The translations under genes were made by a program, and so were the position numbers. Positions 1 through 11,359 of a DNA stretch of 64,000 bases are shown here, in pieces. Origin of the DNA: Chlorokybus atmophyticus (Eukaryota; Streptophyta; Chlorokybophyceae; Chlorokybales; Chlorokybaceae). The notes beneath the pieces were generated by a model. It had not been told where the DNA came from and did no database searches. It saw only the letters and a program-made list of their open reading frames with translations. Numbering within the stretch: the stretch's first letter is position 1; each line of letters begins with the position of its first letter. The stretch lies in contig RHPI01002402.1 of NCBI GenBank assembly GCA_009103225.1, positions 491,549 to 555,548 on the forward strand, written 5' to 3'.

Positions 1-3000
1 TTGTTGTGCAGCAATGTGCTACTACCTGGCATGGAGGCCGAAGCAGCATGACTGTGTATGGTCGTTGGACAGCCGCCAAAGACGTCGCAAATAGGCACCA
101 ACGCGGCTGCGAGTTGAGGCAGCTGCCCGTGTAAGTTGATGATTTCTAAAAAGTTGCCGCAAGCCAGTGTCGTCATGACCGCGAACAGACGGACACTGTG
201 CTCCAGAAGATGGCATCCAGGGTATGAAGCATCGGTGCTCGATGGCTCAGGGCGCAACAGCTGCAGGAGCAGCTGTATAGCTTCCGCCTGCAGCACGACT
301 TGTTAAGCCTATCTTTGAGCTATTCGCGGCGAGAATACTCAGTGAAACCCAACACCAGATTAATTGTGATGACTGCTTCAAGTTCACTACCTACTCAAGG
401 GAGAAGGGAGTGATAAGCGCATGAACAGTGCATCATCTACTTGTAGCTGCCTCCAGCCGGACATGTTGGCGGATTTTGCATCCCTCGCAAATAGGACTGA
501 GCAAACTACCTGACCCTTACCTGAAACTGATATTCTCGCAGGACTGTGTTGCAGACGCAAGCAGCCTGCGTGACGCCTTCATTGCTCACAGCAAGTGCAT
601 CGGTGTAGGCGGTTTGCAGGTCGCGCAGGCTGTGCACACACGCAAGGCATGTTCACAAGGAATTTGCCGGAAATCCCTCACTGTACACAGCTGGCGACAT
701 GTGCTACCTGCCAGCTGCTGGCACTTTTGCAACATCCACACCCATCACCAACACGGATGCAGGAGGCTTTTCCGGCAAGCCTTGCTGTTCCATGACCTTA
801 GAGAGCCGCTGACTTCGCTGGAGGGTGCTTGGGACCAACCCAGACTCTTTGCAAGTGCCAATCAGCAGGTCCTGCCAGCAGTCAGACAGTTGGTTGCACG
901 TGATCTGCAGCTGCCACACAGTGCAAGTTTCCTCAAACTTCAGACTTACCAACAAGTCTCCGTCTGCATTTGTGGCGTCTGTGTTGAATGCAGTACTGTA
1001 CTGGGGCTGGCCTGTGCTGAGGGCTCGCGCTTGTGTGCAAGCTGCTAGCACGGCCGCAGGAGGAGAGAGCAGTGTGGGAAAAGCTGCAAGTTGCGGCAGC
1101 ACATCAGAGACCAGCTTTGTGATGTCTTCCTGGGACGTTGCTTGCTGAATTGAGAAGGCTTGATCCTGTTGAGGCAATTGTTGATGAAGAAGCCCGACCA
1201 ACGCAGCTGGGATTGTGTTCAGCAGCACAGTCAGCCGCAACTCCAAGCTCCCTGCACCCAGCTTTCCCTGCAAGAAGTATGCGTCAGCAATGGTGAATTA
1301 ACTGCAGAGCAATGTTGCACTGTGGCAGGAGTATACCCTCTGGACCATCCGCAGAGCTGCTATCCACAAAGACGCAATAACTTGTTGCCAGCTGTCACCG
1401 GTGACCATCTTTGTAGTAACAATCTCTTTAGCTAGTTGCTGTGCTGCAGGCACCATCCACTGCCTGGTGTCCAGGACGAGACGCTCCACCAGCACTTCTG
1501 AGAGCATTGCCGACACGCTGGTCTGCACACTTCCTAAGCTACCTTTGGTTAGAGACCTGCAGCAACCATATAATGAGTTGCACTGAGCATGCTTGTAACA
1601 CCAACAAGCTGTCTGCAACACATTGCCGCAGGGTGTCAGCACCTGTCTTTGGTAGTTGCCAACAGTTGCACTGAGGGCAACTCACGCCATAGCTGGTTGC
1701 CAAAAAGGTTGCGTATAGCAGTGTTTACGCGCTGTATACACACACCAATGTAAGCTCAACGTCAGGCCTGAAAGATGGCAGACTGCTGGGAATTGGCAGT
1801 GATTGCTCATCTTGCGTCCAGTCATTACTGCAAAGAAACTGGACACAAGAGGCTCAGCCCCTACCCACCTCTATTGCAGCCATGAGAGGTGACAAAGGTC
1901 TTGATTGGAACGATGGCAGCGCCTGCAAGTTGCGTATCTTCTCTTCAAACTCCTGCCACTCCTGTGGGCTATCAACCGGAGTTTGCCCTCCACTGACCAA
2001 GACGCTAACTTGTCCAGAGACGTACGGCAGACGCACCAGCTGCGCGATGCGATCCATAACAGCCTCGCACTCTTGGGCTTTAGCATGATTGCAGCGATGA
2101 GTGCTGCGGCGCGCATGGTGTTGTGGCTTGCTAGATCTGCATCATCTGGCGTCCTGAACTGTTGTGCAGTTGAAAGTAAGTATCCTCAAACACAGAAGGA
2201 CATGCGTATGCAAGCAGGGCGTTAGCACAGAACCTCACCTCTTTAAGCTCTCTCCAGTCCTCAGAAGTTGCGGAGACAATCTGAGCAGTCAACTTCAGGA
2301 GGACCGCGGTCACACTGTTGCATGAGGAGTCGTCAAAGCTGCACTTCATACTTGCATCATGGTCAACCAGCATGGCGGCCTCCCCAGCAGTGACCCGAGT
2401 GAGGCTGTAAAAGCCACATTAGATGAGCTGTGGCATGCACAAAAGCAGTTCGGAATGACCTGAAGATGACTATTACAGTAAGCACTTACTCAGCAGCATC
2501 TGCCTCAGGTGATAACCTTGGCGCAAATGCAGCAGCCATCACCAAAAAAGCCTCGTACAATTGTGGCTTCTGTTTGCGCAATGGCAGGACCCTATCAAAC
2601 ACAGCACAAGATGAATCTCGGTTGGAAACTTGCATGACAGTGTGCAGCTGGCATACAATCTGCAGGCCTTGCACGTGCAAAAGCATATGTTGAGCAGCAC
2701 TTGCATGCTACCCTGGTGCAGTGCATTATAGTCAGCAATGCACCCACCTTTCCGGCAGTATAGAAAACACATACAGCCCCGAAACGAGCCCGGTGCCCAA
2801 AGCATGCTGCAAGTATGAGACCAGCAATGCAGACGCTGGAAGGTCGTGGCAGAAACGGTTGATGAGCAAGTCGGCAACCTGCAGACCACTCACTGTTTAG
2901 TAAGCATTGTGGCTCCATGTCAGCAGCATGAAAGCAAGCCAGTACGTCGCTGCAGTGCACTATCATGCGCATGGCGTTGTGTCAAAAAGGAACATCAGCC

Positions 3001-3518
3001 GACGTGAGGAGTGTCCATGGTGTATGTGCGTAGGTACGAGTGGGCTTAAGCGTGGGTTTGCCTTTTTTTTGGGTTTGTTTTGGTGTGGGANNNNNNNNNN
3101 NNNNNNNNNNNNNNNNNNNNNNNNNNNNNNNNNNNNNNNNNNNNNNNNNNNNNNNNNNNNNNNNNNNNNNNNNNNNNNNNNNNNNNNNNNNNNNNNNNNN
3201 NNNNNNNNNNNNNNNNNNGGGGGGGGGGGCATGCATGCAGAGCGTACACGCGAGCGAGGCAGCTCTAGAGTCACTGTGCTTTACCCCTGTATGCAAACTA
3301 GCTACCGAGACGAATGCGAACGAGCAGTCAGGCAAGAACCCTTCGACAAGCACACACACCTCGCGACTGGGAAGCTGAGACCCAAGTCGTTCAAGGCAGC
3401 CGCGTGTGTCAACAACCCAAGCAGCAGCCACATTGCCCGCCTTCCAGCTGCGCTCCAGCACCTTCTCCACCTCCTGAGCCACCCGCTGCTCCTGCTGCGG
3501 CGGCAGGCTAGGCGCCAT
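1..3518 (-). CDS. MED33: Mediator tail subunit MED33 (REF4/MED5-like), 3' end outside window
   Basis: Subunit of the nuclear Mediator complex that links transcription factors to RNA polymerase II; the plant homologues REF4/RFR1 are best known for restraining phenylpropanoid genes. The first exon (3518-3360) starts MAPSLPPQQEQ and resembles the MED33 N-terminus (AAWVVDTRGCLERLG, then SQLPSRE). A second exon (2878-2748) encodes LLVSYLQHALGTGLVSGLYV. The best family match is WQQVIASLWIAALRMVQR at 1390-1337, followed by LELRLTVLLNTIPAALVGL and LPQLAAFPTLLSPP (704-1273). Near 85-145 there is LHGQLPQLAAALVPICDVFG, the conserved C-terminal block. All recognisable blocks are on the minus strand and in MED33 order. 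Intron 1 contains an N gap. Not every internal junction was resolved (the exon 2/exon 3 phase is unclear), and the C-terminus lies beyond base 1. Family assignment is firm; exact exon edges are not. Confidence 0.85.
3091..3218. other. Assembly gap (128 N)
   Basis: Run of N in the first intron of MED33, ended by a G homopolymer at 3219-3229. The homopolymer probably caused the gap. No coding exon of MED33 appears to be lost here. Confidence 0.95.
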
Positions 3519-3640
3519 TGCGCCGCCTTGTCCACAGGCCAAGCCCCTCAGCTCAGGTGCGCACGACACAACAATTAACCTAACGCCCACGCCATCAACG
3601 CCACCGCCGCCACCAGCGACGTCCCCGCCCACTAATCCAC

Positions 3641-3790
3641 TGATCTTATTGATCCCTCACTGATCCTGTGACACAGATGTTGCGCCAGTGCATTGTCGTG
3701 GGAAGTGATCCGACCGAATCAAGAGTGATCCATGTGCGTTGTGTTCACTGTGATCAGTGGGTCCTTTTCCCGCCACCGTTCAATTTGATC
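3641..3790. promoter_or_regulatory. Divergent MED33/RECQL4 promoter: TGATC cluster and E2F-like site
   Basis: The 431 bp between the two divergent start codons hold seven TGATC pentamers (3641, 3650, 3661, 3706, 3726, 3751, 3786). They also hold TTTTCCCGCC at 3765-3774, which fits the E2F consensus TTTSSCGC. The E2F-like site lies about 176 bp before the RECQL4 ATG. E2F sites are typical of S-phase genes, and RECQL4 is a replication-initiation gene, so the position makes sense. Binding is inferred from the motif only. Confidence 0.5.
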
Positions 3791-3949
3791 GCTTGCTTGC
3801 GGCAGCTGCAGTGGCGGGCGGCGGAGGAGGAGGAGGAGGAGGAGAGAGCGATGGGTTGCTGGAGGTTGACACGAGGAGGAGGAGGTGCTGGCCATGAGGG
3901 GCAACAGCTGCAGCTGCTTCAGTAGCAGTCAGCGGTAGATCTGCATACA

Positions 3950-6900
3950 ATGGCAGTGGACGAGGTGAGAACGCTGCGGGCGGAGCTCAAGGCGTGGGAG
4001 AAGGCGTTCAAAGCGGAGCATGGACGATGCCCAACAAAGATGGACGTCGATGGAGTGCCTGACATAAGTGAGTACTCAGTTTCATTGTCGCTGTCTGAAT
4101 GAATTGCGCAGCAGCATTCCTCGTGTCGCCGACGCCAACGTGGTTCTGGCACTGAATTGGCGCTGATTGTGCTTATATACCTCGGCAGCTTTGGTCAATC
4201 TTTGAAGTTGCGTGCAGCTGCCCAGACTGCTGAATCAGTGGCATGCATACACTGCACATGGCACCGTGCACCTCGAGGCATGCAACACTGGTCACATGCA
4301 GTCCCATAGTTGCAGATCACTGCGAGCCTCCGGGCTCAGTTTGCGTGTGATCACGCGGGATTGCGCCAACGAACATACCTATATATTGGTCATTTAAGCA
4401 CGTCCACAAAGAATAATTGCGCAAATAGACTGCATTTTTGCACAATGGCAGAAGCTCAACCTTGCAATCCCAGCGTGCACTTTTTTCTATGCAAATTGCA
4501 GCCTGCATGCTGCAAAAACTGTGGTTGCTAGCTTCTGGTTTGTGTCATATATAAGGTGTTCAAGACAGTTGCCATTGTGCGCACAGTGAACTGCTAGGCT
4601 GGTGACATCAAGGTAGATGCTGGGTTCATACAGCTTGCAGCCCCTTACCATATGGAACACAGTTTCAAGGCCCAATGCATTGCACTCCTGCAGGGAGGAA
4701 GTATAGAAAGTACCAGTCCTATCGAGAGAACGAAAATGTTGCTACTCGCGAAGCGTCACAGGTACTGTTACACAAGTTGCTTACCTGTGTGGGACGCCAG
4801 ATATGTATTTATGCAGCTGCAGCATCAGGTTGTACTGCAGATTACAAACTCTGTTGTTTGCTCGCAGCGCATTGCACTTCGTCGGCCAGCATGCAAAGCA
4901 CGCCTATTTCGTCAAGCACCTTCTCCCGTAGCACGACAAGTTGTAGTGCTTGCTGCTTCTTCACACGTTACCACTAGCTCTGACGGAGGCTCACACGTGT
5001 CGGCAACTCCTCTATGCAAGCGCCGCAAGTCCAGTGGTGCAACACCGACATCACACTGCATTGAGCAACCTGGTGTTTCTAAGACGCGTTTCCCAGACAT
5101 CAGGCCCTTGCTGTTAACCTTTGTCAAAGCCGAATCGCCACAAGCACCTGCACCTGCTGTTGAGACTGGCATCAAGTCTCCTGAGGAGCAGCCTTGCAAG
5201 CTGGACAACTCTGCAGAGCTTAATAAACTTACTGCTCTTGCCACTGTATCCAGGCCTGTCTTTGGGATGTCGCCAAAACAGTTCAGCGTGTGTCACCGTC
5301 GCGGTACAGCAGGTTCGGGTGCTGTAAGAGTTCCTCTCAGTGATGTGGCAGCTGCTGGGTGCTTTGCTGTTCGTGCGTCACCCATACGCGTACACATGCC
5401 TGCCCACCTGCCGACAGTGAAAGAGGATTGCGAGCTTAGTGCAGACCAAGATTATGAAGATTGCCAAGAGCTGATGGATAATCCTCTTGAGTTCAGCCAG
5501 CCAACTTTGCCAATACAGCTGAAGCCGCGGCGTGTGTTCAACAGCAAGGATACTCATATGGCGCCGGATGTGCGCAGTCCAGTAGACGATGCTGTTGTAG
5601 CTGCCGTTGTGCAGTCGCATGCCTGTGTTGAGGAACCGGCCGGTCCACCTCAGCAGACAGTTGCCGCTAGCACGCGAGACCAAGATGCTGGTACTGCCAG
5701 CCTCCCTGCCCATGTTCAATCTATGACCCGGCCAGATCTGATACACCAGCTCGCATTGCGAGGCGTGTTTGGCATGCAACGAGTGCGCAAAGCAGAGCTG
5801 CTAAGCCGCTTAGCAAGCTCGTCGCAGAACAACAATACCACGGTAATTGAACCAACCAAAGCCACTACCAGGCCACGTCGGTTAAGAGAAACGGCTGCCA
5901 ACTGTCCTCCAGCGCAAGCACAGTGCACTCCTCCTCAGGGTGTATATAACAGCCCACACACACCTGCTGCGGAGAGTCCGATAAGGCTGAGATCTAGAAG
6001 GCAGCGGCTGAGGCAATCAAGTCCAGCTACTCCTGCAGTTACCAGGGAGGGAGCACAAGGCCAAGATGATGCTCTCACGAAGAAGCAAAACACAGCACCT
6101 GCCAGACCCGCTGCTAGTTATCCTCCAACACAAGCACAATGCACCCCTCGGGATGTACAAAACAGCGCACCTGCCGCGGAGAGTCCGATGACACTCAGGT
6201 CTGGAAGGCAGCAGCTGAGGCCCTCAAGCCCAGCTACTCCTGCAGATACCAGTGAGGATGCACAAGGCCAAGATGATGCTCTCACGAAGAAGCTAAGCAC
6301 AGCACCTGCCAGACTCGCTGCTAGTTGTCCTCCAACACAAGCACAGTGCACCCCTCAGGATGTACAAAGCAGCCCGCCTGCTGCGGAGAGTCCAATGAAA
6401 CTGAGGTCTGGAAGGCAGCGGCTGAGGCACTCAAGTCCGGCTACTCCTGCGGTTCACAGTGAGGATGCTGAAGGCCGAGAGGATGCTCTTGCAAAAGGAA
6501 GCACAGCACCTGCTAGACCTGCTGCAAAGCGCCGTGCCAGCAAGGCTCAACAGCCAGCGGTTGAGCCAAAGGCTGTGAAGCGCAAGGCTGAAGCATCGAG
6601 TGAAGCTCTACCCAGGCAGCGATTGAGGAAGGATCCAGTGGCTGCTAAGGGGAACTTTGTACGGTCACAAATCAATGGCAAGGGGCCATCACGCAGACGC
6701 TTCATGAGTAAATCCAGCAGGTTCAACAAGTTTAGCCGCAAGTCGAAAGGGTATTTCCATAAGCGGCAATGGCAGCAACGAGGAAACGCAGCTGCACCTA
6801 GTCAGTTTGGCAATGCAATGGGTAGCAGGTGAGCAAGAACAACATCATACATGGTGTCAAGCTGAAAGCCTGTGAGCGAGCAGCAACTTACCGCTCATAA

Positions 6901-9900
6901 GTGTCGCACCATGCAATATTTACAACTGCCCTCTCAAGTTTGATGCCGTATGTCAAATGCAGGTGGCAAAGGCAGCCCAGTCAAGCCATATGGGAGAATG
7001 ACACAGGCCCTACCTCAGACGTCGGTGCGGGTTCAGCATCGATGGAGCTTGGTTGCAATCCTGTTACACAGCACACCAATCACCAAAAGCATGTATCAGC
7101 CAGTCTGCACAAGTTGTTGGATGCTGCACGATGCGACTCGTCGGCAGACAACTTGAGACTTGTGTTGAGGGCCGCATTTGGCTATGAAGACTTCCGACCT
7201 GGTCAGCTTACCACCATAACCAACGTCCTTGCCGAGCAGTCATCTATGGTCGTCCTTCCCACGGGTTCAGGAAAATCCTTGTGTTATCAGGTCAGCTTCC
7301 TCGCTGGTTGCCAACTCGACCTGCATTTCATAGACACACTCATGAACACTGTGTTCCTCCTCTGGTGTGTAGTTGCCGGCTTTGCTACTGCCCGGCATAG
7401 TGCTGGTTGTGTCACCACTGGTGGCTCTTATGAGGGATCAGCTGGAGCATTTGCCGAGTTGTCTGCCAGGTGTATTGCTAACCTCCCAGCAGGTTAGCAT
7501 TACACACAAGCAATACACAATACCTAATCATTGCTATGCGCTTCCTAGTGGCTGACCAGTTTGCAACAGGATTATCTAGAGCAGCAAGATGTCATCAGAC
7601 GCTTGCAGACCGGTGAAGCAAAGGTGTGCTTTGTGGCTTGCAGTTGCAAGTTGTCGGAACTGATCCAGTGCTGTGCGTACAGGTTTTGTTTGTGTCTCCG
7701 GAGCGTTTGTTCACTGCCAGGTTTCTTGCCGCTGCAAGCACCCTTCAGCCATTTGCATTCGTGGCAGTGGATGAAGCTCACTGCGTCTCCGACTGGTGAG
7801 TCATTGTGTTATCTGCTTACTGGTTTCCAACTGCGGCTAACAGAAATGGTCCAGTCCAGTAGCCGTCAAGCATAGTCAACCATCGGGAACTCTGGTGCAC
7901 CAGGTCGCACAACTTCCGCCCAGCCTATCTGCGCCTCGGAGAGTACATAAGGGGACGAATCCAAGCACGGTGTGTCTTGGCACTGACTGCCACGGCCACA
8001 AAGCTTACAGTCGATGCTGTCATGAGTACGCTCGGAGTTCCATCTGACAACATCATCCAAGAAGAGCCCGTTCGCAACAACCTTCACCTGTCTGTCAGCC
8101 ACTCTAAGGAACGCAGTACACAAAGGAGGTACGCTATACACGACTTTGGGTGTAGTAACATGATGGCAGAATGTCGGGTTTCTTCTTGTGTTACATATAG
8201 GAAGCTGCATGCTTTCCCTGTCTGCAGCGAGGGAAACAACAGACTGGATTTGTCAGTTTTACAAGCGGTTGTGACACAATTGTGACTGTGCTACTGCTGG
8301 TAGGCTGGAAGATTTGGACTTGTTGCTTAAAACGCCGAGGTTTGCCGCAGCCAAATCCATCATAGTATACTGCAGCATGAAGGTACATTAGAACCACAGC
8401 CCTGTCTTTCGCTCACTCGATTGGCATGCCTTCACATTCGGGTCTTTGCAACAGTATGACACAGACGAGGTGGCCGACTACCTCTCTGCATGTGGCTTTC
8501 GAGCCCAGGTGAGGCACTTGCTGCGGGTTGACGTCACTTGAACCCTAAACAAATGAAACAGTTGCATGCGGCATGTTGTCTAGCTGACCAACAGTGGCAA
8601 CCTTGCAGAGCTATCATGCGGAGAAAAGTGCTGACGAACGTAACCGGATACAGCGGATGTTCTGCACCAACAAGCTTAGAGTGGTGGGTTTTGTGACATC
8701 CGACTCTACATCATTGACCGCAATGCACAGAACAACGTGTATGATGATGGTGCACCTGGTTAAAGTATGATCGCTGCTGCTGTGCAGGTGGTTGCTACTG
8801 TTGCATTTGGGATGGGGCTGGACAAGAGCGATGTTGGAGCGGTACGTTGTCTTGCGTTGGCTGTTCTGAGCCTGAATACTTGGGCAACAGTTTTGGGCAC
8901 TGCATGCGTGGGGCAAGAAAAGTCAGCAGATACCATCCAACAGCTCGATATGCTGTGTCAGCGACATCAGGGCTTGTCCTTGAGGAACTTAACAGTCTGG
9001 CTTACAGTATCACGTCTGCAGGTGGTTCACTACAACATGCCTCGCAGTCTGGAGAGCTTTGTCCAGGTTTGCAGTCCAATGCTGGTTGCTCTATTCTGCT
9101 ATAACTTTCTCAGTACAAGCCAGTCACGCATGCAACGCTGCAGGAAATTGGGCGTGCAGGTCGTGACGGGCGTGATGCCCACTGTCACATGTTTGCGGAC
9201 GACACGGACTTCATCAGGCTTAGGAGCCTGTTGTTCAGGTAGGCGCATGCCTATTGGATTTTCACGTCTGGGTTTGAACTCACACTTTATGGCAACACAG
9301 TGATGGTGTAGAGGACCAGGCTATCTTCAAGCTGTTATCTAAGGTCTTCAGCGGTGCATCTTGCCAGATCCAAAGTACACAAGGTATCAACGCAATGAGT
9401 GATCGTGATCAACATGGCACCAGTGCACACTAGTAACTTGCGGGCAACAGGAGATGCCTGGGTATGACACGCAACTCTGACTCTGCTTGAAAGAATGTAA
9501 CGACTGTCGTATTGTAGCACCTGCTTGCGGAGTTGTTGCAATAGAAGCCACTTCAAAGGAGTTGGACATGCGAGAAGAAGTGCTCCAGACGATGCTGTCA
9601 TACTTGGAACTGGAGGGCTTGGTGCGGTTGTTGCCTCCACTGTTCGCCACTTGTCATGTGACGTTCCACAAAACACCCATAGAAAAGCTGGCCAAGCAGA
9701 GCGGCCTAGTTGCGGCTGTCATGCAACAATGCAAGCCACGGCAAGGCCGGTACACCTTCAGCATCCCGACGATGGCTGCCACCATGGGCGTGACCATCCC
9801 ACAGCTGGATGGCGAGCTCAAGCAGTTGCTGGTGTGTAAAACTCACCTTGCATGGCATCTCAACCAGAAGTTGACCTGTGGGCTGTCTCGCAGACCAACA

Positions 9901-10400
9901 GGGAGGTGAATTATGAAACTGAAGATAAGTCGCTGTGCTTTGAGATCCTCAAAAAGCCAGACAGTACAGGAGAGTTGGCTCAAGGACTGATCCGGAGGTT
10001 GTCTGAGGTTGAGGCCTGCCAGGTGTCCAAGCTGGATGCTGTATATCAAGCTGTCACGCTTGCTAGCAATGCATCCGGCTTCAAAAGCCAGACCGCCATA
10101 CTGCAACAACATATGGCAGAATACTTCACCTCCCCAACCGTTACCGTGCCAACACCGGCAATCATCAAGTCATCTGACAGCCAACTTACCGCAGACATGA
10201 AAGTGTTCATCAAGTCACATCGGCATGTCAAGCTCAACGCAAGAGCCATTGCTCGCATTTTTCAGAGCCTGCAGAGTCCCGCTTTCCCGGCTTCGCAGTG
10301 GTGCAAGAACCACTGGTGGGGCAAGTACAAACATGTTTCTTTCCATGCCATCCGGCAAATGGCGCAGCAAGAGCTCATTGCGTCAATTGGTCGCTCATGA
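3950..10400 (+). CDS. RECQL4: RECQL4-type RecQ helicase with Sld2-like N-terminus (1430 aa)
   Basis: ATP-dependent 3'-5' DNA helicase expected in the nucleus, acting in replication-origin firing and repair. Seventeen exons close in frame: 3950-4067, 4694-4761, 4868-6828, 6963-7290, 7373-7492, 7570-7623, 7683-7795, 7904-8128, 8304-8382, 8455-8508, 8609-8683, 8788-8841, 9022-9066, 9144-9238, 9301-9383, 9518-9831, 9894-10400. Residues 1-62 form the Sld2/DRC1 homology (LRAELKAWEKAFKAEHGR, then RRKYRKYQSYRE). A SAP-like motif lies at about 348-381 and three repeats at about 409-616. About 658-700 holds the basic NFVR...FHKRQWQQRG segment that precedes the zinc knuckle in animal RECQL4, but I see no CCHC knuckle. 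Helicase motifs are VVLPTGSGKSLCYQ (I), DEAHCVSDW (II, about 913), LALTATAT (III), GMGLDKSDV (V) and EIGRAGRDGRD (VI). The C-terminus (ARAIARIFQSLQSPAFPASQ, then GKYKHVSFHA) matches the RECQL4-specific tail. Confidence 0.92.
5906..6530 (+). repeat. Three tandem 207-216 bp coding repeats in RECQL4 exon 3
   Basis: Units start at 5906, 6122 and 6329, each with codons for PP(A/T)QAQCTP. Each carries AAESP(I/M)xLRS(R/G)RQxLR, then SSPATPA, then a DDAL(T/A)K or EDAL block. The repeats are disordered, basic and rich in SP/TP dipeptides; SPIR (unit 1) and SPMK (unit 3) fit the full CDK consensus [ST]Px[KR]. They lie between the SAP-like motif and the basic NFVR segment. Confidence 0.9.
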
Positions 10401-11359
10401 TAGCAAGCAATTGTTGTACACATACTCTAGCAATTGTTGGATGTAAGTTTGATGTATTGCAGCACCTAGGAGGTAGACGTTTATATAGCTTCCCCACCTG
10501 CACCTGTGCGGCCCAAGGCAATTTGCATCTCTAGCAAGTGGTGAGCACCTTTGATGGTGTACTGTGCTGACACATGAATTCGCAAACCTGTTGTGTACGA
10601 CCACTGCATGTGTTCCGTGCACATGTGTAGGTGCAGCAAATGCCGTGGCCAACGTGGCCAGGAGCTGATATGCTCAAATGCTGACATCGTAGCGCTGTGT
10701 TTCCGGTTGACTTAGGCCTGATGAGAGAAACACACTTGACCCCACTTAATAATTTCTTGCATGTTTGCTATGTGATGTGTCCAGTTATAGAGTTCCCCAG
10801 TAGGTTATTACAACGGCGCACGCACTCCACAAGGCAGCAGACGAGTGGCAAGTAGCGTCTGGGAATGTCTACCGACCTGAGTGGGTGACGTCTGTACTCC
10901 AATAGCTGTGCATGCCTTCCCAACAATGTCATCAAGGATGCTGCGCCATCACACGCCAGGTTGTTTGACATTGCCGAAGCACATCCAGAGGCTCAATCAA
11001 GCACAGTTGCTTATGAGGCTTCTAAAGGTATGTTGTGAATAAAGCCGTCATAACACTACAGAAGCAGGACTACTACAAGTAAACATCGCATCACCTGGGT
11101 ATGTGGCATTACAACACAAAGCCAGGTGTGGTTCTGACTTCCTGAAGCACACACTCACACAGTCCAGTGAGTGGGGCAACACGCGTCCTTCTTCAACGTA
11201 ATTACATAACCTGAAATGTTGCGGTGCAACTGGGCATTGCACAAAGCTTCCTATGAAAATTGCTAACCCAATGTTGACTAACTGTAGGCTGACCTGCAGC
11301 CATGTCCACTTGGCATTGGCCGCGTGCTGTATGTACAAGCAAAGCCCAAGTGCCTCGTG
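10401..11359. other. Convergent intergenic region RECQL4 / mL59-64
   Basis: Holds the 3' flanks of two genes reading towards each other. TGTAA at 10442-10446, 42 bp after the RECQL4 stop, is a candidate poly(A) signal. On the minus strand the equivalent TTACA occurs near 11202 and 11106. No coding segment was recognised. Confidence 0.6.

Noticed and set aside
4652-4867. N-terminal extension of the large RECQL4 exon
   Set aside because: A 68-bp exon (4694-4761) in another phase supplies the conserved Sld2 block, and a CAG acceptor at 4867 closes the frame, so the upstream part of the open frame is intron.
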